Notes: generated by a model from the letters alone, not told the origin. Positions 18,988 to 27,922 are shown, counted from the stretch's first letter. The stretch: 64,000 nucleotides of DNA from Variovorax sp. OAS795 (GCF_040546685.1 NZ_JBEPOH010000002.1:62001-126000), one strand, 5' to 3'. Numbers and translations: made by a program.

Positions 18988-19976
18988 GCACCATGACGAT
19001 CCCACGCAGACGGATCCTCGGCGCTCTCGCTGCCGCGCCCCTTGCCGCAACCACGTCGTTCCCGGCCTGGAGCCAGGGCTATCCCGCCAAGCCGATCAGG
19101 ATCGTCGTGCCGCTGCCGCCCGGCAGCCCGCCCGACGTGCTCGCCCGCCTGGTGGCCGAGCGCCTGCAGGACGCATGGAAGCAGCCGGTCGTCGTCGACA
19201 ACCGGCCCGGTGCCACGGGCATGATCGGCATGGACGCGGTGGCCAAGTCGGCGCCCGACGGCTACACGGTGGGGATCATGTTCCTCACCCACACGGTGCT
19301 ACCGGCGCTGTTCGGCAAGGTGCCCTACGACACCGGCGCGGACCTCGCGCCGATTGCCAACCTCGTGTGGCTCTACAACGTGCTGGTGGTGCCGCCCTCG
19401 GTGCCGGCCACCAGCGCCAGGGAACTGGTGGAACTTGCGCGCACGCAGCCCGGCAAGCTCACCTACGGCTCGGGGGGCAACGGCTCGCCGGCCCACCTGA
19501 TCGGCGAATCATTCAGGCAACTCACCAGGACCGAGATGCTCCATGTGCCGTTCAAGGGACCCAACGAAGCCGTGCAGGCGCTGCTCGGCGGCCATGTGTC
19601 GGCCATGTTCGCGACCACCTCGGTGGCCGTGCCGCTGGTGAATGCGGGCAAGCTGAGGGCCATGGCCGTGACCAGCCCCGCACGGCTTCCCGCGCTGCCG
19701 TCGGTGCCCACCATGGCCGAAAGCGGCGTCCCCGGCTTCGACCTGAAGGAATGGGAAGGCATCGTCGCGCCCGCCGGCACGCCGCGCGAGATCATCGCCA
19801 AGTGGAACGAGGAACTGACACGGATCATGCGGTTGTCCCAGGTCCGCGACAAGCTGACGGAGCTCGGCATGGAGGCGGCGCCCGCGAACTCGCCCGATCA
19901 GTTCACGTCGCTGGTGCGCGGCGAACTGCAACGCTGGACCCGGTTCGTGAAGGCCACGGGGCTCAAGACGGACTGA
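18984..19976 (+). CDS. Bug-family tripartite tricarboxylate transporter receptor (TctC)
   Basis: A 330-residue periplasmic receptor with a Tat/Sec-like leader (PRRRILGALAAAPLAATTS, cleavage near FPAWSQG) and the Bug signature YPAKPIRIVVPLPPGSPPDVLARL. GGNGSPAHLIGE and the final LGMEAAPANSPDQF match the family. It captures carboxylates or related molecules for a TctAB permease; the closest tctBA pair is at 21516-23537 and is otherwise without a receptor. The start overlaps the cupin stop; an ATG at 18993 is an alternative. Confidence 0.92.
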   Translation: MSTMTIPRRRILGALAAAPLAATTSFPAWSQGYPAKPIRIVVPLPPGSPPDVLARLVAERLQDAWKQPVVVDNRPGATGMIGMDAVAKSAPDGYTVGIMFLTHTVLPALFGKVPYDTGADLAPIANLVWLYNVLVVPPSVPATSARELVELARTQPGKLTYGSGGNGSPAHLIGESFRQLTRTEMLHVPFKGPNEAVQALLGGHVSAMFATTSVAVPLVNAGKLRAMAVTSPARLPALPSVPTMAESGVPGFDLKEWEGIVAPAGTPREIIAKWNEELTRIMRLSQVRDKLTELGMEAAPANSPDQFTSLVRGELQRWTRFVKATGLKTD

Positions 19977-19980
19977 CGCC

Positions 19981-20802
19981 GTGGACGACCCGCAGTTCCA
20001 GTATGTCGAGGGGCAATCGCGCGCGAGCTTCACGCCGCTGCTGGCGGCGTTCGAGGCCGAGAGCGCGGTGGCCGTGGCCACCGGGCCCTGCGTGCTCGAC
20101 CAGCGCTACGGGTCGCTCGAGCGCCAGACCTTCGACTTCTTTGCAGCGCGCCAGGACCCGCGGGGCACGCTGGTCTACTTTCATGCGGGCTACTGGCAAT
20201 CGCGCGACAAGGCGACTTTCCGCTTCATCGCACCGGCGTTCACGGCCATCGGCCTGCATGTCGCGCTGGTCAACTATCCGTTGTGCCCGACCGTGTCGCT
20301 CCCCGCGCTCGTGGAGGCTGCGACCGCCTGCCTGCCCGCGATCCGGAGGCGGGCGGGCTCGGGCGGTGCCGATCGCCTGCCATTGTTCCTGTCGGGGCAT
20401 TCGGCGGGCGCCCATATCGCGGCCGAGATCACCTTGTCGGGTGCCCCGGACATCGCGGGCCTCGTCGCCCTGAGCGGCATCTACGACCTCGCGCCGCTGC
20501 TCGCCACCACGCTCAACCAGAAGCTCCGGCTGGATCCCCCGGTTGCGGCGGCCTGCTCGCCGGTGCATCGCATCGGCGCGCCGCTGGCACCGGCGCTCGT
20601 GGCCGTCGGCGAGGAGGAAACGCCGGCCTTCATCGCGCAGAGCCGGCGTTTTCACGCGGCATGGGAGAAGGCAGGAAACCCGAGCGACCTGCACGTCGTG
20701 CCCCAGGCCGATCATTTCAGCCTGCTGCGTCAGTTCTCTTCGCCGGGCAGTGCCTTGTTCGATCAGGCCTGCGTGTTCATGGGGCGCGAAGCGCACAGCT
20801 GA
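19981..20802 (+). CDS. Alpha/beta hydrolase, kynurenine-formamidase-like
   Basis: A 273-residue alpha/beta hydrolase. The start is GTG, 4 bases after the TctC stop. The oxyanion motif is HAGYW at residues 68-72 (HGGYW in arylformamidases), the nucleophile is Ser141 in GHSAGAH, and a likely catalytic His lies in PQADHFSLL. The arrangement places it near KynB-like arylformamidases/esterases. It may cleave an ester or formamide in the pathway served by the sulfatase; no kynurenine gene is nearby, so true kynurenine formamidase is unlikely. Confidence 0.82.
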   Translation: MDDPQFQYVEGQSRASFTPLLAAFEAESAVAVATGPCVLDQRYGSLERQTFDFFAARQDPRGTLVYFHAGYWQSRDKATFRFIAPAFTAIGLHVALVNYPLCPTVSLPALVEAATACLPAIRRRAGSGGADRLPLFLSGHSAGAHIAAEITLSGAPDIAGLVALSGIYDLAPLLATTLNQKLRLDPPVAAACSPVHRIGAPLAPALVAVGEEETPAFIAQSRRFHAAWEKAGNPSDLHVVPQADHFSLLRQFSSPGSALFDQACVFMGREAHS

Positions 20803-20806
20803 TCGG

Positions 20807-20874
20807 GCAAGCAGGGCGGCGGGTTTTCCAGCCGGCGCGCCACGCGTCGCGCCCTAGGCACCGCCCCTGCTTGC
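20807..20874. terminator. Long-loop inverted repeat between convergent hydrolase and marR
   Basis: Arms GCAAGCAGGG (20807-20816) and CCCTGCTTGC (20865-20874) are a perfect 10-bp inverted repeat separated by 48 bases. They sit between convergent genes and the right arm enters the marR 3' end. It may act as a transcription barrier; there is no T-run. Confidence 0.35.
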
Positions 20875-21270
20875 GAGTGCCACCACCTTGGCCAGTTCGG
20901 CGACCTGGTCCTCATGCAAGACGGCGAGCCGCTCGAGCTTCCGGCGTCCCGCCGCGAGCAGGTGCACCTCGACCTGGCGCCGGTCCGTATGGCTCGCCTT
21001 GCGCCGGACGAGGCCGGCTTCCTCGCAGCGCGACACGAGGGCGACCACGCCATGGTGCTGCGCCTGCAGGCGCTCGGCAATCTCGCTGATCGTGGCCCAC
21101 TCGCGGCCAGCGAATCCCTGCGTGTGAAGCATCAGCTGGTACTGCAGAACGGTGATGCTTTCGGCGCGGGCAGCGTCCTCGCTGAAGCGCAGGAAGCTGC
21201 GCAGCCTGAATCGGAAGTCGGACAGTGCTTCGAGATGCTGCTTCTCGATGGTTCCCCGTTGGCTGGCCAT
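20854..21270 (-). CDS. MarR-family transcriptional regulator
   Basis: A 138-residue winged-helix repressor. ITVLQYQLMLHTQG, ISEIAERLQAQHHGVVALVSRCEEAGLVRRKASHTDRRQ (recognition helix and wing) are typical of MarR. It is divergent from tctB, and a palindrome lies in the 245-base gap between them. It is convergent with the hydrolase gene. It probably represses tctBA and itself until a small aromatic or carboxylate ligand binds; the ligand is unknown. Confidence 0.88.
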   Translation of the reverse strand: MASQRGTIEKQHLEALSDFRFRLRSFLRFSEDAARAESITVLQYQLMLHTQGFAGREWATISEIAERLQAQHHGVVALVSRCEEAGLVRRKASHTDRRQVEVHLLAAGRRKLERLAVLHEDQVAELAKVVALASRGGA

Positions 21271-21338
21271 GGATGTTCCAAAAAAACTATGAGCGGACGA
21301 GGGGCAATGTAGCAGCCGGCGCGAATCCGCAGAGGGTA

Positions 21339-21360
21339 ATTACTCACAATGTGATGTAAT
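21339..21360. promoter_or_regulatory. Candidate MarR operator
   Basis: The perfect 11-base palindrome TCACAATGTGA (21344-21354) is framed by ATTAC at 21339 and GTAAT at 21356. It lies 69 bases upstream of the marR start, inside an AT-rich part of the divergent gap that also holds a -10-like GATATA. Size and symmetry fit a MarR dimer site. Confidence 0.55.
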
Positions 21361-21515
21361 AAAGCTCATAACATGATATATCTGACCTGAGCCCGACCTG
21401 CGCGGCGTTTCTGCCTTCACGGCACGTCGCGCGCATTTCCACGTTGTCCATCGCTGTTGCCCACAGGGCAGGGCGGACAGCCATATCCATTCCATTCCAG
21501 AGAGAAAGATTGCAT

Positions 21516-22004
21516 ATGCAGATCAAGAGCCAGAAGACCTTCTTCTCGGGCCTCATGTTCACGTGCGTCGGGGCGGCGTTTGCCCTGGGCGCCGCCAACT
21601 ACAACGTCGGCAGCGCGGCCCGCATGGGCCCCGGCTATTTCCCGCTCATCGTCGGCGTGCTGCTGACCGTGCTGGGGCTGGTGGTGACCAGCACCGCGTT
21701 CACCGGCAAGGCCACCGATGGCGACCCGGTGGGAAAGATCGCCTGGAAGCCGCTCGGCTTCATCATCGGTGCGAACCTGCTGTTCGGCATCCTGCTTGCG
21801 GGGCTGCGCAGCATCGGCTTGCCGGCCATGGGGCTGATCCTTGCGATCTATGCGCTCGTCGTCGTGGCCTGCATGGCCGGCGCGAACTTCTCGATGAGGC
21901 TGGCGCTGGTTCTCGCGACCGTCCTCGCCATCGGCAGCTACCTGACCTTCATCGTGGGGCTCCAGCTGCAGTTCCAGGTGTGGCCCACCTTCATCACCGG
22001 CTGA
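21516..22004 (+). CDS. tctB: Tripartite tricarboxylate transporter small subunit TctB
   Basis: A 162-residue membrane protein with four hydrophobic segments and the TctB hallmark GSAARMGPGYFPLIVGVLL near residue 35. Start placed at 21516 (MQIKSQKTFFSGL), which begins the first membrane helix; the frame is open upstream but that stretch lies in the regulatory gap. TctB partners with TctA in proton- or sodium-driven import of ligands delivered by a TctC receptor. Expressed divergently from marR. Confidence 0.93.
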   Translation: MQIKSQKTFFSGLMFTCVGAAFALGAANYNVGSAARMGPGYFPLIVGVLLTVLGLVVTSTAFTGKATDGDPVGKIAWKPLGFIIGANLLFGILLAGLRSIGLPAMGLILAIYALVVVACMAGANFSMRLALVLATVLAIGSYLTFIVGLQLQFQVWPTFITG

Positions 22005-22019
22005 GCACGAGGCAAGACC

Positions 22020-23537
22020 ATGATGGATCTGATCAACCACCTTTCCCTCGGTTTTTCCACTGCGGTGACGCTGCAGAACCTTGTCTACGCCTTCGTCGGA
22101 TGCCTGCTGGGCACGCTGATCGGCGTGCTGCCCGGCATCGGCCCGACCGCGACGATCGCGATGCTGCTGCCTGCGACCTATGCATTGCCCCCCGTGGCGG
22201 CGCTCATCATGCTCGCGGGCATCTACTACGGCTCGCAGTACGGCGGCTCGACCACCGCCATCCTGGTCAACCTGCCCGGGGAGTCGTCTTCGGTGGTCAC
22301 CGTGATCGACGGGCACCAGATGGCCAAGCGGGGCCGCGGCGGGCCGGCGCTCGCTGCCGCGGGGCTGGGGTCGTTCTTCGCTGGCTGCGTGGGCACGCTG
22401 ATCCTCGCGGCGTTTGCACCGCCGCTTACCGAGATCGCCTTCAAGTTCGGCCCGGCCGAGTATTTCTCGCTGATGGTGCTGGGCCTGATCGGCGCGGTCG
22501 TGATGGCCTCGGGCTCGCTGCTCAAGGCCATCTGCATGATCATGGTCGGCCTGCTGCTGGGCCTGGTCGGCACCGACGTGAACTCCGGCGTCGCGCGCTA
22601 CAGCTTCGACATCCCGGAGCTCACCGACGGCCTGGGATTCATCGCCATCGCCATGGGCGTCTTCGGCTACGGCGAGATCATTGCGAACCTGGCCAAGCCG
22701 GAGGATGAACGCGAGGTGTTCACCGCCAGCGTCACGGGCCTGATGCCCACCAGGGAAGACTTCAGGCGCATGTTCCCGGCCGTCCTGCGCGGCACCGCGC
22801 TGGGCTCGTCGCTCGGGATCCTGCCGGGCGGCGGCGCCACGCTGTCGGCCTTTGCGGCCTACACGCTGGAAAAGAAGATCAAGCTCGGGGCGGGCGAAGT
22901 GCCTTTCGGCCGCGGCAACATCCGCGGTGTGGCCGGTCCGGAAGCCGCCAACAACGCCGGCGCGCAGACCTCCTTCATCCCCATGCTGACGCTGGGCATA
23001 CCGCCCAACCCCGTGATGGCCCTCATGGTCGGGGCCATGACGATCCACAACATCCAGCCGGGTCCCCAGGTGATGACGAGCAACCCCGAGCTGTTCTGGG
23101 GCCTGATCGCTTCGATGTGGATCGGCAACCTGATGCTGGTCATTCTCAACCTGCCGCTCATCGGCCTGTGGATCAAGCTGCTGACCATTCCCTACCGGTG
23201 GCTGTTTCCCGCGATCGTGCTGTTCTGCGCCATCGGCGTGTACTCGACCAACAACAACGTGTTCGACATCTGGCTGGTGGCGATCTTCGGTGTGGTGGGC
23301 TACACCTTCATCAAGCTGGGATGCGAACCGGCGCCGCTGCTTCTCGGCCTCATTCTCGGGCCGATGATGGAAGAAAACCTGCGGCGCGCATTGCTGCTCT
23401 CGCGCGGCGAGTGGAGCGTCTTCGTGTCGCGGCCGATCTCCGCGGGCCTGCTGGTCGCGGCCGTGCTGTTGATGATGATTGTCCTGATGCCATCGATCCG
23501 GTCGAAGCGGGAGGAAGCGTTCGTCGAGGAAGGCTAG
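22020..23537 (+). CDS. tctA: Tripartite tricarboxylate transporter large subunit TctA
   Basis: A 505-residue integral membrane protein with about 11-12 hydrophobic helices. Both conserved loops are present: LIGVLPGIGPTATIAMLLP in the first half and LGILPGGGATLSAFAAYTLEKK in the second. GYGEIIANLAKPEDE also fits the family. It starts 15 bases after tctB, with two adjacent ATG codons at 22020 and 22023. No receptor gene follows; the nearest is at 18984. Confidence 0.95.
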   Translation: MMDLINHLSLGFSTAVTLQNLVYAFVGCLLGTLIGVLPGIGPTATIAMLLPATYALPPVAALIMLAGIYYGSQYGGSTTAILVNLPGESSSVVTVIDGHQMAKRGRGGPALAAAGLGSFFAGCVGTLILAAFAPPLTEIAFKFGPAEYFSLMVLGLIGAVVMASGSLLKAICMIMVGLLLGLVGTDVNSGVARYSFDIPELTDGLGFIAIAMGVFGYGEIIANLAKPEDEREVFTASVTGLMPTREDFRRMFPAVLRGTALGSSLGILPGGGATLSAFAAYTLEKKIKLGAGEVPFGRGNIRGVAGPEAANNAGAQTSFIPMLTLGIPPNPVMALMVGAMTIHNIQPGPQVMTSNPELFWGLIASMWIGNLMLVILNLPLIGLWIKLLTIPYRWLFPAIVLFCAIGVYSTNNNVFDIWLVAIFGVVGYTFIKLGCEPAPLLLGLILGPMMEENLRRALLLSRGEWSVFVSRPISAGLLVAAVLLMMIVLMPSIRSKREEAFVEEG

Positions 23538-23582
23538 GGAAGTCGTCCGGCACGGGCATCGGTGGCGTCCGGCGGGCGCGCG

Positions 23583-23603
23583 GCCCACGCGCTCATCGTG
23601 GGC
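23583..23603 (+). terminator. Stem-loop after tctA
   Basis: GCCCACG and CGTGGGC form a 7-bp stem with a seven-base loop, 45 bases after the tctA stop, followed by TCATTCTT. The tail is T-poor, so a terminator role is plausible but unproven. Confidence 0.4.
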
Positions 23604-23712
23604 TCATTCTTCGCGACTTAGACTGGAAGCTCTCAAGGCCCCGAACGCACGGTGCACGCGCATCGTTCGTCCGCGCGCCGTTCCATTCGTTGTTGCCCAG
23701 AAGGAAAACACC

Positions 23713-23886
23713 GTGCAGATCAAGCGACTCATTCTCTCCAGCGTCATCGCGCTCGCCGGCGTCGCCGCGCTGGCCCCGGGCATGGCTTCGGCCGCGCCGT
23801 ACCGCGGCCACGACGGTCACCGGGCGCACCAGGTGTGCCATTGGGACGCGCACCACCATCACCGCGTCTGCCGCTGGGTGCGCTGA
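23713..23886 (+). CDS. Small secreted His-rich (HHHH-motif) protein
   Basis: A 57-residue ORF with a GTG start preceded by AGAAGGA. Residues 1-27 form a signal peptide (KRLILSSVIALAGVAALAPG, cleavage near ASA-AP). The mature 30 residues contain RGHDGHRAH, CHWDAHHHHRVCRW and two cysteines, so metal binding is plausible. It matches the pattern of short HHHH-motif proteins annotated in Comamonadaceae. The gene is too short and has a non-ATG start, so it is easily missed. It ends 3 bases before the convergent Gfo/Idh gene. Confidence 0.72.
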   Translation: MQIKRLILSSVIALAGVAALAPGMASAAPYRGHDGHRAHQVCHWDAHHHHRVCRWVR

Positions 23887-23888
23887 GT

Positions 23889-24878
23889 TCACCGGCCCCG
23901 GTAGATGGCTTCGACCAGCGCCAGCGTGCGCAGGTTGTCGGCCGGCGCGGTCTCGAATGGCCGGCCATCGCGCAGGCTTTCGACAAAATGCGCGATCGTC
24001 GCGGCGTAAGAGGCGAGGTAGCACGCGGGCAGGTCGTAGTGCTTCTCGGCGGGCTGGGCGCCGAAGCAGCGCAGCGTGTTCTCCTCGAGCTCGATCGTTC
24101 CTTTCGTCCCGACCAGGGTCAGCCGGTCGGCCTGGGCCGGCGTGCGGCCGTGCACAGAGAGGTTGGCCATCAATGCCACCGGCGCCTGGGTGGCGGTCTC
24201 GAACGACAGGAAGGCCCGGTCTTCGCCGCGCATCGCCGGGCTCGCACGCCCGAGCCGTGCGTGCACCAGCGTCATCTCGCCAAGCAGGAAGCGCAGGGTG
24301 TCGATGTGGTGGATCAGTATCTCCATCACTAGCGCACGGTCCAGGCCTGCAATGAAAGGCTGGCGCTCGAGCGCGGGCAGCCGGCCGGCCTCGTCGGGCA
24401 GGAGCCCCGAGGTCAGGAGGCTCATCGTCGCCTGGACCACCTCGCCGATGCGCCCCTCGGCCAGCCATCGCGCAAGGTCGCGGTAGCAGGGACGGAAACG
24501 CCAGTTCTCGTGCACCATGAGCCGGCACCTGGGCGCCACTTCCTGCGCCAGCGCACGGGCTTCGGCCAGCGTGGGCGCCAGCGGTTTCTGGCAGAGCACG
24601 GCCAGGCCGCGCGCTGCCGAGGCGCGCACGATGGGCGCATGGAACTCGCGCGGCGCTGCCACGTCGACGGCATCGAGCGGCATCGCATCGAGCATGTCCT
24701 GTGCGCTCGCGAACACGCGGTCGATTCCGAACTCGCGCGCACGCGCCTCGGCGGCCGCGGCGTTCGGGTCGGCAATGGCCACGACCGTGGCCTGCCCCTC
24801 CAGGGCGCGCCAGCCCGCGAGATGGTGCGAGGTGACCCAGCCCGCCCCGACCAGGCCCACGCGCAGGGCCCCGATCAT
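23889..24878 (-). CDS. Gfo/Idh/MocA family sugar dehydrogenase
   Basis: A 329-residue NAD(P)-dependent oxidoreductase. The Rossmann motif GLVGAGWV is at residues 8-15, the cofactor-site lysine is in LCQKPLAP (usual EKP with Q for E), and HHIDTLRFLLG follows in the substrate domain. Such enzymes oxidise sugars or sugar derivatives at C1 or another hydroxyl. It is the last gene of the sugar ABC operon, its start overlapping the ATPase stop by 4 bases, so it probably acts on the imported sugar. Confidence 0.88.
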   Translation of the reverse strand: MIGALRVGLVGAGWVTSHHLAGWRALEGQATVVAIADPNAAAAEARAREFGIDRVFASAQDMLDAMPLDAVDVAAPREFHAPIVRASAARGLAVLCQKPLAPTLAEARALAQEVAPRCRLMVHENWRFRPCYRDLARWLAEGRIGEVVQATMSLLTSGLLPDEAGRLPALERQPFIAGLDRALVMEILIHHIDTLRFLLGEMTLVHARLGRASPAMRGEDRAFLSFETATQAPVALMANLSVHGRTPAQADRLTLVGTKGTIELEENTLRCFGAQPAEKHYDLPACYLASYAATIAHFVESLRDGRPFETAPADNLRTLALVEAIYRGR

Positions 24879-25993
24879 GGCGCACCCACGTCGGCCGCGG
24901 GAATCGCCTTCTCGGTGAGCGCATCGAAAAGATAGAGGGCGCGGTCCGGAATGGTCAGCCCGACGCGATCGCCGATGCTGCCCCTCACGTCGCGGTGCAG
25001 GCGCGCCATCACCTCGCCCGCATCGCCCTCCAGCGCCACCATGAGGAGCGTCTCCGCGCCGAGCGGCTCGACGGCCGAGACCACGCCTCGCAGCGTGTTG
25101 CGGTCCTCGCGCCATTCGTGCAATTGCAGTTCCTCGGGCCGCACACCCACCAGCAGGTCGCCCGCCGGCGGCAGCGCGGCGCGGGCCCAGCGCGCGAGCG
25201 GGAGTTCGCTGCCCGCGAGCGTTGCAACGGGCGACGGCTGCCCCTGCGCGATGCGGGCCTTGAGGATGTTCATGGGCGGGTTGCCGAGAAAGCGCGCGAC
25301 GAACGCATCGGCCGGCGCGCGGTAGACGTCCAGCGGCTTGCCGACCTGGGCCACCTTGCCCTTGTTCATGACGCAGATCCGCTGGCCCATGGTCATGGCC
25401 TCGACCTGGTCGTGCGTCACGTAGATCATGGTCGCGCCCAGCCGGTGGTGCAGCCGCACCAGCTCGTTGCGCGTGTTCACCCGCAGCGCGGCGTCCAGGT
25501 TCGACAAGGGTTCGTCGAACAGGAAGACCTTGGGCTCCCGCACGATCGCGCGGCCCAGCGCCACGCGCTGCCGCTGCCCGCCCGACAGCGCCGCGGGCTT
25601 GCGCGCCAGCAGCTCGTTCAGCCCGAGGATGTCGGCGGCCGACTTCACGCGCGCCGCAATGTGGCCGCGGTCGACCTTGCGCCGACGCAGGCCGAACGAC
25701 AGGTTCTCGGCCACCGTCATGTGCGGGTAGAGCGCGTACGACTGGAACACCATGGCGATGTCCCGGTCCTTGGCGGGCACCTCGTTGACCTTGCGGGCGT
25801 CGATGGCCAGCGAGCCTTCGGTGATCGCCTCCAGCCCCGCGATCATGCGCAGCGTGGTCGACTTGCCGCAGCCCGAGGGCCCGAGCAGCACCATGAACTC
25901 GCCGTCCTGGACGGACAGCGACACGTCGTCGACGGCGGGCTGCGCGGTGCCCTTGTAGCGCTTGAAGATGTTTTCGAGATGGACTGCGGCCAC
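24875..25993 (-). CDS. Sugar ABC transporter ATP-binding protein (UgpC/MalK-like)
   Basis: A 372-residue CUT1 ATPase: Walker A GPSGCGKST at residues 38-46, signature LSGGQRQRVALGRA, Walker B VFLFDEPLSNLDA, H-loop VTHD, then a C-terminal TOBE domain with LLVGVRPEEL and GDRVGL. The start appears to be GTG at 25993 (MAAVHLENIFKRYKG); no nearby ATG fits. It energises the two permeases upstream in the operon. Confidence 0.92.
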   Translation of the reverse strand: MAAVHLENIFKRYKGTAQPAVDDVSLSVQDGEFMVLLGPSGCGKSTTLRMIAGLEAITEGSLAIDARKVNEVPAKDRDIAMVFQSYALYPHMTVAENLSFGLRRRKVDRGHIAARVKSAADILGLNELLARKPAALSGGQRQRVALGRAIVREPKVFLFDEPLSNLDAALRVNTRNELVRLHHRLGATMIYVTHDQVEAMTMGQRICVMNKGKVAQVGKPLDVYRAPADAFVARFLGNPPMNILKARIAQGQPSPVATLAGSELPLARWARAALPPAGDLLVGVRPEELQLHEWREDRNTLRGVVSAVEPLGAETLLMVALEGDAGEVMARLHRDVRGSIGDRVGLTIPDRALYLFDALTEKAIPAADVGAP

Positions 25994-26040
25994 GGTTTTG
26001 TTCCGGTCGGATGGAGGGGAAGGGTGCGCGAGCCGGGTGC

Positions 26041-26931
26041 TCACTTGACGGCGCCGGCCGTCATGCCCTGGATGAGTTTTTCGGAGAAGAAGGCGTAGAG
26101 CACCACCACCGGAATGACCGCGATCATCATGCCGGTGGCGATCATCCCGATGTCCTGGAAGTAGTCGCCCATGTAGGCGCGGATGCCGATAGGGAGCGTG
26201 CGTGCGCCCTGGTCGCTCAGCAGCACCACCGCGAACAGGAACTCGTTCCACAGCTGGATGAAGTTCAGGATGATGGTGGTCGCGATCGCCGGCATGCCCA
26301 CCGGCAGCACGATGCGCCAGAAGATCTCGAAGTCGGAATACCCGTCCATCTTGGCGGCATCGAACAGGTCCTGCGGGATGCGCGCGAAGAAGCCTTCGAG
26401 CAGGTACACCGTCAGCGGCAGCTGCAGGCTCACGTACACGATCATCAGGCCGAGCCGGGAGTTGTACAGGTTGTATTCCACCAGCACCTGGAACAGCGAG
26501 ATCAGGATGATCTGCGGCGGAAAGACGATCGAGCTGAACAGGATGAAGTAGACCAGCCGGTTGCCGCGGAAGTTGTAGCGCGCGAGGCAATGGGCAGCGG
26601 CCGCGCCCAGCAGGGTGACGATGGCCACGGCAGAAACGACGATGAGCGTGCTGTTCCAGAAGTACTGCGCAAAGTTGGAGTCCACCCAGGCGATGCGAAA
26701 TTTTTCCCAATGGAAGGTTTCGGGCCACGCGAAGTGGTTGGCGCTGATCTCGGACGTGGTGCGCACCGACATCGTGCCGATCCACACGAAGGGCAGCGCC
26801 GAGTAGAGCGTGTACAGCACCACGGCGGCCATGAGACCGCCGTTGCGCAGCATGCGCGACAGCGCGGACGCAGGCGATTCGCGGTGTTCGGCCGCGGCGG
26901 GGGGATGCAATGCAGGAGAGGCCGAGGTCAT
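26041..26931 (-). CDS. Sugar ABC transporter permease (UgpE/MalG-like)
   Basis: A 296-residue CUT1 permease with six predicted helices and the EAA loop DLFDAAKMDGYSDFEIFWRIVLPVGMPA. Start at 26931 (MTSASPALHPP); the longer open frame upstream overlaps the other permease. Four bases separate it from that gene. The C-terminal EKLIQGMTAGAVK is typical. Confidence 0.93.
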   Translation of the reverse strand: MTSASPALHPPAAAEHRESPASALSRMLRNGGLMAAVVLYTLYSALPFVWIGTMSVRTTSEISANHFAWPETFHWEKFRIAWVDSNFAQYFWNSTLIVVSAVAIVTLLGAAAAHCLARYNFRGNRLVYFILFSSIVFPPQIILISLFQVLVEYNLYNSRLGLMIVYVSLQLPLTVYLLEGFFARIPQDLFDAAKMDGYSDFEIFWRIVLPVGMPAIATTIILNFIQLWNEFLFAVVLLSDQGARTLPIGIRAYMGDYFQDIGMIATGMMIAVIPVVVLYAFFSEKLIQGMTAGAVK

Positions 26932-26935
26932 GGGA

Positions 26936-27898
26936 TCAGTACTCCATGCGCTCGCGGCGACGGAACAGCAGGTTGAAGAAGACGACGAAGCCGACCACCA
27001 CGAAGAACCACACCACGGCAATCGCCGAGGGGTAGCCGAGGTCGAAGGTGTTCCAGTTGAAGGCCCGCTTGTACACATAGGTCGACACCGTTTCGGTCGA
27101 CCACACCGGTCCGCCCTCGGTCATGATCCAGACCAGGTCGAACACCTTCATCTTCCCGATGAACGCGAGGATGTAGAGATTGAGCAGGGTGGGCCAGAGC
27201 ATCGGCACGATGATGTCGGTGAGCTTGTGCCACCAGCCGCAGTTGTCGAGCTCGGCGGCCTCCAGCACCTCTGACGGCAGCGAATGCAGCGCCGCAAGGC
27301 ACACGACCATGTTGAAGCCGGCCCACTTCCATGCGTGCGTCACGATCAGCGAGCCCAGCGCGAACCGCGGGTCGCCGAGCCACGCCTGCGCCCAGCTCCC
27401 GAGCCCGAGCGCGCGCAGCACGCCGTTCACCACGCCCCAGTCGTAGTTGTAGATCCAGACCCACATGATCCCCACGACCACATAGGACAGCAGCACCGGC
27501 GTGAACCACGCCACGCGCAGGAAGCGGGAGAACGGCACGCCGGCATACAGGCATAGCGCCAGCAGCAGCCCGGCCGCCACGTCGAGGATCGGTCCGATGA
27601 CCGACCAGACGGCGGTGTTGCGCACGGCCGCCCAGAAGGTCTTGTCGCTGAACACCTCGGCATAGTGGGCCCAGCCCACGAACTCCGACGAGCTCAGGTC
27701 GGCCACGTTGAAGAAGCTGTTGTAGAAGGTGCGCAGCACCGGATAGGCCGTCAGCGCCGCATACACGATGAGCGCCGGCGCAAGGAACAGCATCACCGTG
27801 GGCAGTGAAGCCCGGCGCGAATCGGCTTCCGGCGCCGAGAGCCAGGACGCGAGCGTGCGGCGCGCCGCCGCCGCGAGGCCGGGAGAGGAATCACTCAT
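26936..27898 (-). CDS. Sugar ABC transporter permease (UgpA/MalF-like)
   Basis: A 320-residue CUT1 permease with six membrane segments; LFLAPALIVYAALTAYPVLRTFYNSF marks the first helix and EVLEAAELDNCGWWHKLTDIIVPML the EAA coupling loop. It follows the substrate-binding protein gene after 24 bases and pairs with the MalG-like protein. Confidence 0.93.
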   Translation of the reverse strand: MSDSSPGLAAAARRTLASWLSAPEADSRRASLPTVMLFLAPALIVYAALTAYPVLRTFYNSFFNVADLSSSEFVGWAHYAEVFSDKTFWAAVRNTAVWSVIGPILDVAAGLLLALCLYAGVPFSRFLRVAWFTPVLLSYVVVGIMWVWIYNYDWGVVNGVLRALGLGSWAQAWLGDPRFALGSLIVTHAWKWAGFNMVVCLAALHSLPSEVLEAAELDNCGWWHKLTDIIVPMLWPTLLNLYILAFIGKMKVFDLVWIMTEGGPVWSTETVSTYVYKRAFNWNTFDLGYPSAIAVVWFFVVVGFVVFFNLLFRRRERMEY

Positions 27899-27922
27899 GT
27901 CGGTTGCTTCGATCCCGGCGAA

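Noticed and set aside
21417..23588. A 723-codon minus-strand frame opposite tctB-tctA
   Set aside because: Gln/His/Arg/Asp-rich shadow of two well conserved membrane proteins.
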